DNA from: Candidatus Ruminococcus avistercoris
GTDB taxonomy: Bacteria; Bacillota; Clostridia; Lachnospirales; Lachnospiraceae
Assembly: GCA_019120315.1 (NCBI GenBank)
Contig: DWVJ01000016.1
Location: 1-64,000, forward strand
DNA length: 64,000 nucleotides
Direction: 5' to 3'
Position 1 is the stretch's first letter. Each line of letters begins with the position of its first letter. A model generated the notes under the pieces. It was not told the origin of the DNA. It did not search any database and saw only the letters and a program-made list of their open reading frames with translations. Shown piece after piece: positions 16,891 to 24,772 of this stretch. Made by a program: the position numbers and the translations under genes.

Positions 16891-18035
16891 GAACCGTTCT
16901 TTTCTTTCTCTTTTTTCAGCTTTGCACTGCCCTTTTTGGCGTCTCTTTCGTATGGGCGGCGGAAGAGTCCATGGAGGAAAAAGCTGCGGATTATGAAGAG
17001 GAGCTGTTGGACGACCTGGATACCAGGCAGATGCAAAGGATCATGGACGAACTTCTGGAAGAGGACAGCTTTTCTTTTAAAGAAATTGTCCGCGAACTGA
17101 TGGAGAACGGACAGGCGATCACGGGGGAACAGGCGCTGGAGCTTGTCGAAGAAAGCTTCTGGAAACTGTTTGGAGAAAATCGCGGCGTCTTCGGACAGGT
17201 TCTGCTGCTGGCTTTTGCGGCTGCGTTGATGAGCAGTTTCGTACAGGCCTTTGACCGGGAGAAAATGGGGGATAGCTGCTTTTACATGATTTATCTGCTG
17301 GTCTTTGTACTGTTGCTGAAGGAATTCCGTGATATGAGCGGAGAACTTCACGGGGTACTTACCGGGATCGTAAAGTTTATGCAGGCGCTGGCCCCTTCTT
17401 ATTATATCGTGGTTTCGGCGGCCGCCGGCGTCACTACGGCTTCCTTATTTTATCAGATCATTTTGATCGCCATTTTCTGTGTGGAATATATACTGGTTAC
17501 GTTTCTTTTTCCAGCCGTGCATATCTATGTACTGCTGGAGTTTATCAACCTGATGACAAAGGAAGCCATGCTTTCCAGGATAGGCGAACTGCTGCGGGGC
17601 GGCATACTCTGGGTGCAAAAGACCTTACTGGCGGTGATCGCGGGAATGCAGATCATCCAGAGTCTGGTGGCGCCGGCGCTGGACTCTCTGAAGCGTTCTG
17701 TGCTGGGGAGGACGGCAAGCGTCATACCGGGGATCGGAGGCGCGGTGAACGCTGTGACGGAGATTATTTTTGCTTCGGCAGTGCTGATCCGAAACTGTTT
17801 CGGAGCGGCTGCGCTGATTGCGCTGGTGATGATGGGAATCGTGCCGGTGCTGAAGCTGGGCATGAACGCACTGGTCTACAAACTGACAGGCGCGCTGATA
17901 CAGCCGGTCTGCGACGAGAGACTGGTCAAATGCTTTCTGGCCATGGGGGAAGGATGCATGCTGCTTTTGAAGCTTTTATTTACCACCCAGATCCTTTTTA
18001 TGCTGACTATTGTGATTCTGGCAAATTCGCTGTAA
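16887..18035 (+). CDS. spoIIIAE: Stage III sporulation protein AE
   Basis: A 382-residue polytopic membrane protein with an N-terminal signal peptide (VLFFLFFQLCTALFGVSFVWA, cut by the eye after AWA-like residues), an acidic extracytoplasmic segment (about residues 28-100) and six or more membrane helices. Family segments AAAGVTTASLFYQIILIA and GRTASVIPGIGGAVNAVTE are clear. It belongs to the SpoIIIA channel. ATG 16887 overlaps the spoIIIAD stop; longer upstream readings are just overlap with spoIIIAD. Length fits the family. Confidence 0.94.
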   Translation: MRTVLFFLFFQLCTALFGVSFVWAAEESMEEKAADYEEELLDDLDTRQMQRIMDELLEEDSFSFKEIVRELMENGQAITGEQALELVEESFWKLFGENRGVFGQVLLLAFAAALMSSFVQAFDREKMGDSCFYMIYLLVFVLLLKEFRDMSGELHGVLTGIVKFMQALAPSYYIVVSAAAGVTTASLFYQIILIAIFCVEYILVTFLFPAVHIYVLLEFINLMTKEAMLSRIGELLRGGILWVQKTLLAVIAGMQIIQSLVAPALDSLKRSVLGRTASVIPGIGGAVNAVTEIIFASAVLIRNCFGAAALIALVMMGIVPVLKLGMNALVYKLTGALIQPVCDERLVKCFLAMGEGCMLLLKLLFTTQILFMLTIVILANSL

Positions 18036-18047
18036 CGAGGTGGTAAG

Positions 18048-18554
18048 ATGGGCGAACTGCTGAACCGCTGGATTGCAGGACTGGCCTGCTATTATCTGGT
18101 TTATGCCATTGTGATGAATGTGATTCCCAGGAAAGAATACCGGGTTTACGTAAAGACTTTTATGGGGCTTTTGCTGATTGTTCTTCTTTTGACTCCGGTA
18201 CAGGGACTCTTTGGAAAAACCCGGGATTTTGACTCCTTTTTCTGGACGGAGGAGATGAAACGGGCATGGAATGAGATCCGGCTGCAGGGAAAAGCCGGTC
18301 TAAACGAGACGAAAGATCAGTATTTTCGTTACGCCTGCCAGGAGGAGATCGCCGGGCAGATAGAGACTCTGGCAGAAAATATGGGCTGCAGTCTGGAAGA
18401 AGCCAAGGTGGAGCTAAAGGAAGAGGAGGAGATCACCGTGAAATCCATTGAAATCACACCAAAAAGCGGGGCAGCCGAAAAGCTGCAGGAAAAACTGGCG
18501 CAGGTGTATGGAATCGGGAAAGGAGATATCCATGTCAATCCAGCAGCTTCGTAA
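18048..18554 (+). CDS. spoIIIAF: Stage III sporulation protein AF
   Basis: A 168-residue protein with two N-terminal membrane helices (IAGLACYYLVYAIVMNVI and FMGLLLIVLLLTPV) followed by a soluble domain projecting into the intermembrane space, where the family forms a ring-building fold similar to SpoIIIAG. The start ATG follows AACGAGGTGGTAAG. Its 3' end overlaps spoIIIAG by 23 bases. Confidence 0.93.
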   Translation: MGELLNRWIAGLACYYLVYAIVMNVIPRKEYRVYVKTFMGLLLIVLLLTPVQGLFGKTRDFDSFFWTEEMKRAWNEIRLQGKAGLNETKDQYFRYACQEEIAGQIETLAENMGCSLEEAKVELKEEEEITVKSIEITPKSGAAEKLQEKLAQVYGIGKGDIHVNPAAS

Positions 18555-19113
18555 AGCGGCGGAATGGATCCGGGGCCGGAAAAAGGAGCAGCTGTTGATT
18601 TCCGTGCTGCTTTTGGGTTTATTTCTGGTCATCATGATGCCGGTAAAGGAAACCGATGAGATGAAAGAGACACAAAAAGAGGAAGAAACGCTGCCGCAGA
18701 CATCGGCAGAAGAAGAAGCCGCTGCGAAGCAGATGGAGAGGCAGCTGGTGGAAACGCTGTCCCAGGTGGAAGGCGTGGGAGAGGTGAAAGCTGCGGTTAC
18801 CCTGGAGACATCGGGGAAAAGAGTGGTGGAAAAGGATGTGCCGGTCAGTACTTCTGACACCAGCCAGACCCAGGGGGGCGGAGAAAGCCAGGAGTCTTTC
18901 AGCAGTGATTCCCAGGAAGAAACCGTCTATGAGCGGGACAGCGATGGAAATGAGACACCCTATGTGGTACAGGAGACGACGCCGGAAATCCGCGGCGTGG
19001 TGGTCGTGGCAAAAGGCGGGGGCGACCCGGTGATACAAAGGCAGATTCAGGAGGCAGTGATGGCATTATTTCATGTTGAGGCACATAAAATAAAAGTGAT
19101 GAAGATGAAATAA
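18532..19113 (+). CDS. spoIIIAG: Stage III sporulation protein AG
   Basis: A 193-residue ring-forming protein with one N-terminal membrane helix (LLISVLLLGLFLVIMMPV), an acidic linker rich in Glu, and a C-terminal ring-building domain (GVGEVKAAVTLETSGKRVVE and GVVVVAKGGGDPVIQRQIQE). In Bacillus about 30 copies form a large ring between the two membranes. The start ATG 18532 has AAAGGAGATATCC upstream and lies inside the end of spoIIIAF, a 23-base overlap. An insert rich in Ser, Gln and Gly (TSQTQGGGESQESFS) in the ring domain corresponds to the variable beta-cage region. Confidence 0.93.
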   Translation: MSIQQLRKAAEWIRGRKKEQLLISVLLLGLFLVIMMPVKETDEMKETQKEEETLPQTSAEEEAAAKQMERQLVETLSQVEGVGEVKAAVTLETSGKRVVEKDVPVSTSDTSQTQGGGESQESFSSDSQEETVYERDSDGNETPYVVQETTPEIRGVVVVAKGGGDPVIQRQIQEAVMALFHVEAHKIKVMKMK

Positions 19114-19125
19114 AGGAGAGTGTCA

Positions 19126-19797
19126 TTGAAAAAGAAGTTGTTTCGAAAAAATCAGGTGATTATTACAGCCCTTGCCGTTATGATTGCGGTTGCCGGATAT
19201 ATCAATTATTCGGACTCCAGACTGAAAACACAGGACGGCTCTTTACAGGCGGAAGAAACGGCGGATATGGGGGAAATCACAGAGGATATCGAAAGTCTGG
19301 ACTATGATCTCACTGATGAAATCGCCGAAGCGGCAAAAGAGGAGACGAAGGAGGATGGGGGAGATGACCAAGAAGCGGAACAGTCGGAGGATGCGTCCGC
19401 CCAGACACCGGGAGAGGCGGTCCTGACAGGCGCTTCTACATACGTGGCCCAGGCCAGAATTAGCAGGGAACAGATCCGCTCCCAGAATAAGGAAACACTT
19501 CTGGAGATTATTAACAATGAAGAACTGGGGCAGGAAGAGAAGCAGGCAGCCGTGGACAGTATGGTTACCATGACGGATCAAATCGAGAAGGAAGCGGCTG
19601 CAGAATCTCTTCTGGAAGCGAAGGGGTTTGACAGCGTGGTGGTGAATCTGGATGGGGAGACGGCGGATGTGATGGTGCCCACGGCGGATCTGGACGCTTC
19701 CCAGCTGGCACAGATCGAGGATGCGGTGAAGAGAAAGACCGGTGTGGAGGCTTCCGATATTATCATTACTCCCATGGATGAATCTGTGGCAGAATAA
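19126..19797 (+). CDS. spoIIIAH: Stage III sporulation protein AH (SpoIIQ partner)
   Basis: A 223-residue protein with one N-terminal membrane helix (ITALAVMIAVAGYINYS), an acidic low-complexity linker (about residues 35-100), and a C-terminal YscJ/FliF-like ring domain (DSVVVNLDGETADVMVPTAD, IEDAVKRKTGVEASDIIITP). It binds SpoIIQ on the forespore side; SpoIIQ is not in this window. A TTG at 19126 is taken as start because AGGAG at 19114-19118 is at correct distance; an in-frame GTG at 19120 is too close to it. It ends the spoIIIA operon and is followed by a terminator. Confidence 0.92.
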   Translation: MKKKLFRKNQVIITALAVMIAVAGYINYSDSRLKTQDGSLQAEETADMGEITEDIESLDYDLTDEIAEAAKEETKEDGGDDQEAEQSEDASAQTPGEAVLTGASTYVAQARISREQIRSQNKETLLEIINNEELGQEEKQAAVDSMVTMTDQIEKEAAAESLLEAKGFDSVVVNLDGETADVMVPTADLDASQLAQIEDAVKRKTGVEASDIIITPMDESVAE

Positions 19798-19803
19798 GGC
19801 AAA

Positions 19804-19835
19804 AAGAGACTGCATTATGCGGTCTCTTCTCTTTT
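19804..19835 (+). terminator. Terminator of the spoIIIA operon
   Basis: AAGAGACTGC (19804-19813) pairs with GCGGTCTCTT (19819-19828), loop ATTAT, followed by CTCTTTT. Confidence 0.8.
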
Positions 19836-19845
19836 GGCAAATACC

Positions 19846-19874
19846 TTGACACGGTTTGTGCGATATACTAAAAT
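19846..19874 (+). promoter_or_regulatory. Sigma-A promoter of prfC
   Basis: TTGACA (19846-19851) and TAAAAT (19869-19874), 17-base spacer. The GTG start at 19915 is about 35 bases after the expected transcription start. Confidence 0.8.
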
Positions 19875-19914
19875 GATCTACATGTGAAATCTGAAAGAAT
19901 CAGGAGGAGTTTTC

Positions 19915-21507
19915 GTGACTGATTATACGAAAGAGATAGAAAAGAGACGGACCTTTGCCATCATCTCCCATCCCGATGCCGGAAAGACCACTCTGACAGA
20001 GAAGTTTCTTCTCTACGGCGGAGCCATCAACCTGGCCGGGTCGGTAAAGGGAAAGGCAACGGCCAGACATGCGGTGTCTGACTGGATGGAGATAGAAAAA
20101 GAGAGGGGTATTTCCGTGACCTCGTCGGTGCTGCAGTTTAATTACGGCGGTTACTGCATCAATATTCTGGACACCCCGGGACATCAGGATTTCTCCGAGG
20201 ATACTTACCGGACTTTGATGGCGGCGGATTCCGCGGTGATGGTTATCGACGGTTCCAAGGGCGTGGAAGCGCAGACGAGAAAGCTTTTTAAAGTCTGCGT
20301 CATGCGGCATATCCCCATTTTTACCTTTATCAATAAAATGGACCGTGATGCCAACGATACCTTTGACCTTTTGGATGAAATCGAAAAAGAACTGGGTATC
20401 GCCACCTGTCCGATCAACTGGCCCATCGGTTCCGGCAAGGCGTTCAAAGGTGTGTACGACAGAGATACCAGAAAAGTACTGGTTTTCTCCGATACCATGA
20501 AAGGCACCAAAGAGGGCACGGAGGAGGAAATCGCCATTGACGATCAAAGGCTGGACGAGGTGCTGGATCCCGGACAGAAGGAACAGCTTTTGGAGGAGAT
20601 TGAACTGCTGGACGGAGCCAGCGCTCCTTTTGATCTGGAACAGGTGTCCAAAGGAGAGCTGTCGCCGGTGTTTTTCGGATCTGCGCTGACTAATTTTGGC
20701 GTGGAAACATTTTTGCAGCATTTCCTTGCCATGACCTTTACCCCTCTTCCGCGAAAATCAGACGAGGGTCTTATCGATCCCATTAAGGAGCCGTTTTCGG
20801 CGTTTGTCTTTAAGATTCAGGCCAATATGAACAAGGCTCACCGGGACAGAATCGCCTTTATGCGCATCTGTTCCGGAAAGTTTGACGCATCCCAGGAGGT
20901 TTATCACGTACAGGGAGATAAAAAAATGCGGCTTTCCCAGCCGCAGCAGATGATGGCCTCGGATCGTCATGTGGTGGAAGAGGCCTATGCGGGAGATATC
21001 ATCGGCGTCTTTGACCCTGGAATCTTTTCCATCGGGGATACAGTCTGTATGCCCGGCAGAAAATTCAGGTTTGAGGGGATTCCCACCTTTGCGCCGGAGC
21101 ACTTTGCCAGGGTACGCCAGGTGGACACCATGAAAAGAAAACAGTTTATCAAGGGAATCAGCCAGATCGCCCAGGAGGGAGCCATCCAGATCTTCCAGGA
21201 GTTCAATACGGGCATGGAGGAGATCATCGTCGGCGTGGTGGGAGTACTGCAGTTTGACGTGCTGAAATACCGTCTGGAAAATGAATACAAGGTGGACATC
21301 CGTCTGGAAACACTGCCCTATGAGCATATCCGCTGGATCGAGAATAAAGACGAGATCGATGTGGAAAAACTCACCGGTACTTCTGATATGAAGAAAGTGA
21401 AGGATCTGAAAGGGAACCCGCTGCTGTTGTTTGTCAACGCCTGGAGCGTGGGCATGACGCTGGAGAGAAACGAAGGCCTGATTCTTTCCGAATTCGGAAA
21501 GAATTAA
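19915..21507 (+). CDS. prfC: Peptide chain release factor 3
   Basis: A 530-residue translational GTPase that removes RF1/RF2 from the ribosome after peptide release. G motifs are ISHPDAGKTTLTEK (G1), DTPGHQDFS (G3) and FINKMDRD (G4). RF3 landmarks include the switch I stretch AVSDWMEIEKERGISVTSSV and the domain III segment VVGVLQFDVLKYRLENEY. The start is GTG 19915 behind AGGAGGAG. Length is normal for RF3 and shorter than EF-G. It is transcribed from its own promoter between the spoIIIA operon and the Asp23 gene. Confidence 0.95.
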   Translation: MTDYTKEIEKRRTFAIISHPDAGKTTLTEKFLLYGGAINLAGSVKGKATARHAVSDWMEIEKERGISVTSSVLQFNYGGYCINILDTPGHQDFSEDTYRTLMAADSAVMVIDGSKGVEAQTRKLFKVCVMRHIPIFTFINKMDRDANDTFDLLDEIEKELGIATCPINWPIGSGKAFKGVYDRDTRKVLVFSDTMKGTKEGTEEEIAIDDQRLDEVLDPGQKEQLLEEIELLDGASAPFDLEQVSKGELSPVFFGSALTNFGVETFLQHFLAMTFTPLPRKSDEGLIDPIKEPFSAFVFKIQANMNKAHRDRIAFMRICSGKFDASQEVYHVQGDKKMRLSQPQQMMASDRHVVEEAYAGDIIGVFDPGIFSIGDTVCMPGRKFRFEGIPTFAPEHFARVRQVDTMKRKQFIKGISQIAQEGAIQIFQEFNTGMEEIIVGVVGVLQFDVLKYRLENEYKVDIRLETLPYEHIRWIENKDEIDVEKLTGTSDMKKVKDLKGNPLLLFVNAWSVGMTLERNEGLILSEFGKN

Positions 21508-21535
21508 AAACCCCCTTTTATTTTCGAAAGGTGTT

Positions 21536-21544
21536 TGTTATAAT
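21536..21544 (+). promoter_or_regulatory. Extended -10 promoter of the Asp23 gene
   Basis: TGTTATAAT with a perfect TATAAT at 21539-21544 and a TG extension; the -35 region (TTTTAT) is poor. The gene starts at 21577. Confidence 0.6.
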
Positions 21545-21576
21545 AAGAAAAAGGATGAACAGCGGGAGGTTGCGCG

Positions 21577-21969
21577 ATGGCAGAAAATAAAAATGAGATG
21601 AAAGATTCCTATACAGCTTACGATTCCGGACAGATCGGAACCGTACAGATCGCAGACGAAGTTGTGGCGATTATCGCAGGTCTGGCAGCGACAGAAGTGG
21701 AAGGCGTCAAATCCATGGCGGGCAATATCACCAATGAACTGGTGGGTAAGCTGGGGATGAAAAACCTTTCCAAAGGCGTAAAAGTAGATGTGAAAGACGG
21801 CGTGGTCGGTGTGGATCTGAATCTGAATATCAAATACGGATATGCCATTCCTGAGGTCTGCAAAGTGGTACAGGAGAAAGTAAAATCTGCGATTGAGAAT
21901 ATGACGGGACTTTCTGTTTCGAAAATCAATATTGGTATTGCAGGCGTGAACCTTGAAAATATAAAGTAA
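21577..21969 (+). CDS. Asp23/Gls24 family envelope stress protein
   Basis: A 130-residue cytosolic protein of the Asp23/Gls24 family, abundant small proteins linked to cell envelope homeostasis and often encoded just before nusB in Clostridia. The fold core is IADEVVAIIAGLAATEVEGV, then GVKVDVKDGVVGVDLNLNI, then the helix VCKVVQEKVKSAIENMTGL. The ATG follows GGGAGGTTGCGCG. Its molecular function is unknown; it may bind membrane-anchored partners. A terminator hairpin separates it from nusB. Confidence 0.9.
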   Translation: MAENKNEMKDSYTAYDSGQIGTVQIADEVVAIIAGLAATEVEGVKSMAGNITNELVGKLGMKNLSKGVKVDVKDGVVGVDLNLNIKYGYAIPEVCKVVQEKVKSAIENMTGLSVSKINIGIAGVNLENIK

Positions 21970-21985
21970 GTGTGAAATGAGATGA

Positions 21986-22014
21986 GGGGGGCTGTATACA
22001 GACTCCCTTTTTTT
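21986..22014 (+). terminator. Terminator hairpin between the Asp23 gene and nusB
   Basis: GGGGGGCTG (21986-21994) pairs imperfectly with CAGACTCCC (21999-22007) around a TATA loop and is followed by seven Ts (22008-22014). No clear promoter is seen between it and nusB at 22054, so read-through may feed the nusB operon. Confidence 0.7.
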
Positions 22015-22053
22015 ACGGAAACAGGACAATCGGGTTGGATTACGGAGGAAATC

Positions 22054-22461
22054 ATGAGCAGAAGAGAGCTGCGGGAGAATATTTTTAAACTGCTTTTCCT
22101 GAGAGGATTTCGTCAGGAAGAGGAAATGCCGGAACAGCTGGCGCTTTATTTTGAAGAGATGGAAGAGACGCAGGAGAAAGACCGCCGGTATATCGAAGAA
22201 AAGCTGGAAAAGGTGACCAAGTGTTTGACAGAACTGGATCAGACCATCAACCATGTGTCCTCAGGCTGGAAAACCAGCAGAATGAGCAAGGTGGATCTGA
22301 CAATTTTAAGATTGGCAGTCTATGAACTGAAATACGATGAGGATGTGCCGGTAAAGGTGGCCATCAACGAAGCGGTGGAACTGGCGAAAAAATTCGGCCA
22401 GGATGAGTCCGCCTCCTTTATCAATGGAATCCTCGGTGCGGTTGCCAGAGAGCTGCAGTGA
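22054..22461 (+). CDS. nusB: Transcription antitermination factor NusB
   Basis: A 135-residue all-helical protein that binds boxA RNA with S10 (NusE) and supports rRNA antitermination. The N-terminus SRRELRENIFKLLFLRGF is the RNA-binding helix, and the C-terminal conserved block is KVAINEAVELAKKFGQDESA followed by FINGILGAV. The ATG at 22054 follows TACGGAGGAAATC. Its stop overlaps xseA (TGATG). It is preceded at 40 bases by a T7-tailed hairpin. Confidence 0.94.
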   Translation: MSRRELRENIFKLLFLRGFRQEEEMPEQLALYFEEMEETQEKDRRYIEEKLEKVTKCLTELDQTINHVSSGWKTSRMSKVDLTILRLAVYELKYDEDVPVKVAINEAVELAKKFGQDESASFINGILGAVARELQ

Positions 22462-23669
22462 TGGGACAGAGCATTTATTCGGTTAAGCAGGTAAATACCT
22501 ATATTAAAAATATGTTTACCCAGGATTTCCTGCTGCAAAAGATCCGGATCCAGGGGGAAGTCAGCAACTGTAAATACCACACATCGGGCCACATCTATTT
22601 TTCTTTGAAAGATGAAAGCGGTTCCATCGCCTGTGTGATGTTTGCGGGTCAGAGAAAAGGACTGGCTTTTTCCATGAAAAACGGCGACCAGGTGGTGGCG
22701 TCAGGCAGTGTCAGCGTTTATGAGCGGGACGGCAGATATCAGCTGTACGCTAAGGAGATTATGCTGGCCGGTTCCGGGCTTTTGTACGAACGGTTTCAGG
22801 CGCTGAAGCGTTCACTGGAAGAGATGGGGATGTTTGCGCCGGAATATAAACAGCCGATTCCAGGGGGGATCCGGGTACTGGGGGTGGTGACCGCACCCAC
22901 CGGAGCGGCCATCCGTGATATCTGCAATGTGGCCAGGAGGAGAAATCCGGGGATTCAGATCATCCTTTATCCTGCCCAGGTGCAGGGAGCAGGGGCAGCC
23001 GACAGTATTGTGAAGGGGATTCAGATGCTGGATGCCATCCATGTGGACACCATGATTGTGGGAAGGGGAGGCGGCTCCATAGAAGATCTGTGGGCGTTTA
23101 ATGAAGAAAAGGTGGCGCGGGCCATATTCGAGTGCAATGTCCCGGTGATCTCGGCGGTGGGGCATGAGACCGATGTGACCATAGCCGATTATGTGGCGGA
23201 TATGAGAGCGCCTACCCCGTCGGCGGCGGCAGAACTGGCGGTGGATGATGTGAACGCTCTGCTGTCACGGATGGAACAGTATGAACGGCGGATACGTTTT
23301 CTGATGCAGGGAAAACTGACACTGACAAAGCAGAGACTGTCAGGCTATCAGGTGCAGTTTGGGTATCTGAGCCCTTGGCAGCAGATCCGGGAAAAAAGGC
23401 AGTACCTGGCTGACCAGGAAGACAGGCTGCGCGATGGAATGGATAAACGTCTGCAGTCTGCTAAAAACCGTATGCTCCTTTTGGTGGAGAGGATGAAAGG
23501 CTTGTCGCCGCTGGATAAGCTGAAGCAGGGATACTCCTATACGGAAATGCCGGACGGGAAGGCGGTTACCCGCATTGCTCAGGTTCGGGAAGGGGATACG
23601 GTGCGGATCCATGTCAGCGACGGCAGTATACTGGCGCAGGTAAAGGAGAAAGAAAAACGAGATGAATGA
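22461..23669 (+). CDS. xseA: Exodeoxyribonuclease VII large subunit
   Basis: A 402-residue catalytic subunit of exonuclease VII, a single-strand-specific nuclease acting from both ends. The N-terminal OB fold (IRIQGEVSNCKYHTSGHIYF) binds DNA; the central nuclease domain has GVVTAPTGAAIRDI, VGRGGGSIEDLWAFN and SAVGHETDVTIADYVADMRA; the C-terminal part is a long coiled coil that binds XseB. ATG 22461 shares one base with the nusB stop. It is followed by xseB with 8 bases overlap. Confidence 0.96.
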   Translation: MGQSIYSVKQVNTYIKNMFTQDFLLQKIRIQGEVSNCKYHTSGHIYFSLKDESGSIACVMFAGQRKGLAFSMKNGDQVVASGSVSVYERDGRYQLYAKEIMLAGSGLLYERFQALKRSLEEMGMFAPEYKQPIPGGIRVLGVVTAPTGAAIRDICNVARRRNPGIQIILYPAQVQGAGAADSIVKGIQMLDAIHVDTMIVGRGGGSIEDLWAFNEEKVARAIFECNVPVISAVGHETDVTIADYVADMRAPTPSAAAELAVDDVNALLSRMEQYERRIRFLMQGKLTLTKQRLSGYQVQFGYLSPWQQIREKRQYLADQEDRLRDGMDKRLQSAKNRMLLLVERMKGLSPLDKLKQGYSYTEMPDGKAVTRIAQVREGDTVRIHVSDGSILAQVKEKEKRDE

Positions 23670-23895
23670 AAAGGAAAGAAAACAAAGGGAAGATCAGGAG
23701 ACGACTCTGGAAGAATCCTTTCAGAATTTGGATGCCATCGTAAAGCGCCTGGAATCAGGTGAACTGACGCTGGAGGAATCCTTTCAGAATTATCAGAAAG
23801 GCATGACGATACTGAAGGAATGCAGCCGGAAGATTGATCTGGTGGAGAAGAAGGTACTGCAGATGGATGAAGAAGGAGAATTGCATGAATTTTAA
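23662..23895 (+). CDS. xseB: Exodeoxyribonuclease VII small subunit
   Basis: A 77-residue helical protein that binds the coiled coil of XseA. The hallmark is LEESFQNLDAIVKRLESGEL followed by TLEESFQNYQKGM, an internal duplication of the EESF segment. It overlaps xseA by 8 bases at the start and ispA by 11 bases at the end, consistent with coupled translation and stoichiometric expression. Confidence 0.95.
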   Translation: MNEKERKQREDQETTLEESFQNLDAIVKRLESGELTLEESFQNYQKGMTILKECSRKIDLVEKKVLQMDEEGELHEF

Positions 23896-24760
23896 AGAGA
23901 CGCTGCAGAAGAAAACAAAAGAAGCGGAAGAAATCGTGCTGCAGTATCTGCCAAAGGAAGAAGGTTTCGCGGCGCAGATGGCACAGGCGCTTAATTATAA
24001 TATGACCGCACCGGGGAAACGTCTGCGGCCGGTTTTGATGATGGAAGCATACCGTATGTACCAGGGAGAGGGAATGCTTGTCCATCCCTTTATGGCCGCG
24101 ATGGAGATGATACATACCCATTCTCTGATTCATGATGATCTTCCGGCGCTGGACAACGATGATTACCGAAGGGGCAGGAAGACCACCCACAAGGTGTACG
24201 GAGAGGCCATGGCGGTGCTCTGCGGCGATACACTGCTCAATTACGCATACGAGACGGCTTTTCTGGCCTTCGATATGGACCGCGAGGGAAAAAGGACAGC
24301 CAGGGCGCTGCAGATTCTTGGTAAAAAAGCAGGCCTTTACGGTATGCTGGGGGGACAGAGCGTGGATGTGATGAATGATGGAAAACCTCTGTCCCGGCAG
24401 ATGCTGGATTATATTTATGAGAATAAAACTTCCGCGCTGATAGAAGGCTCATTGATGATCGGAGCCGTTCTGGCCAACGCTTCCGCAGAAGAAGTGGACA
24501 GAATGGAGCAGGCGGGGCGGTATCTGGGGCTGGCATTTCAGATTCAGGATGATATCCTGGATGTGACGGGAACGAAGGAAGAGCTTGGAAAACCGATTCG
24601 CAGTGACGAGAAGAATGAGAAAACCACTTATGTGTCTTTGGAAGGAATTGAGAAAGCCAGAGAGGAAGCGGAAAAACTGACCGGAAAAGCACAGAAGCTT
24701 TTGACGGGAAATCACTTTCTGCAGGAGCTTTTGGCATATCTGATGAACCGGAAGAAATAG
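23885..24760 (+). CDS. ispA: Farnesyl/geranylgeranyl diphosphate synthase
   Basis: A 291-residue trans-prenyltransferase that condenses isopentenyl diphosphate with dimethylallyl and geranyl diphosphates. The first Asp-rich motif is SLIHDDLPALDNDDYRRGR and the second FQIQDDILDVTG. The chain-length region before the first motif (MEMIHTHSLIHDD) fits a farnesyl synthase. The ATG at 23885 overlaps xseB by 11 bases; readings from farther upstream lie in xseB. It is directly followed by dxs, the first enzyme of the MEP pathway, so isoprenoid supply is co-expressed. Confidence 0.95.
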   Translation: MNFKETLQKKTKEAEEIVLQYLPKEEGFAAQMAQALNYNMTAPGKRLRPVLMMEAYRMYQGEGMLVHPFMAAMEMIHTHSLIHDDLPALDNDDYRRGRKTTHKVYGEAMAVLCGDTLLNYAYETAFLAFDMDREGKRTARALQILGKKAGLYGMLGGQSVDVMNDGKPLSRQMLDYIYENKTSALIEGSLMIGAVLANASAEEVDRMEQAGRYLGLAFQIQDDILDVTGTKEELGKPIRSDEKNEKTTYVSLEGIEKAREEAEKLTGKAQKLLTGNHFLQELLAYLMNRKK

Positions 24761-24772
24761 AAGGTATGAAAA

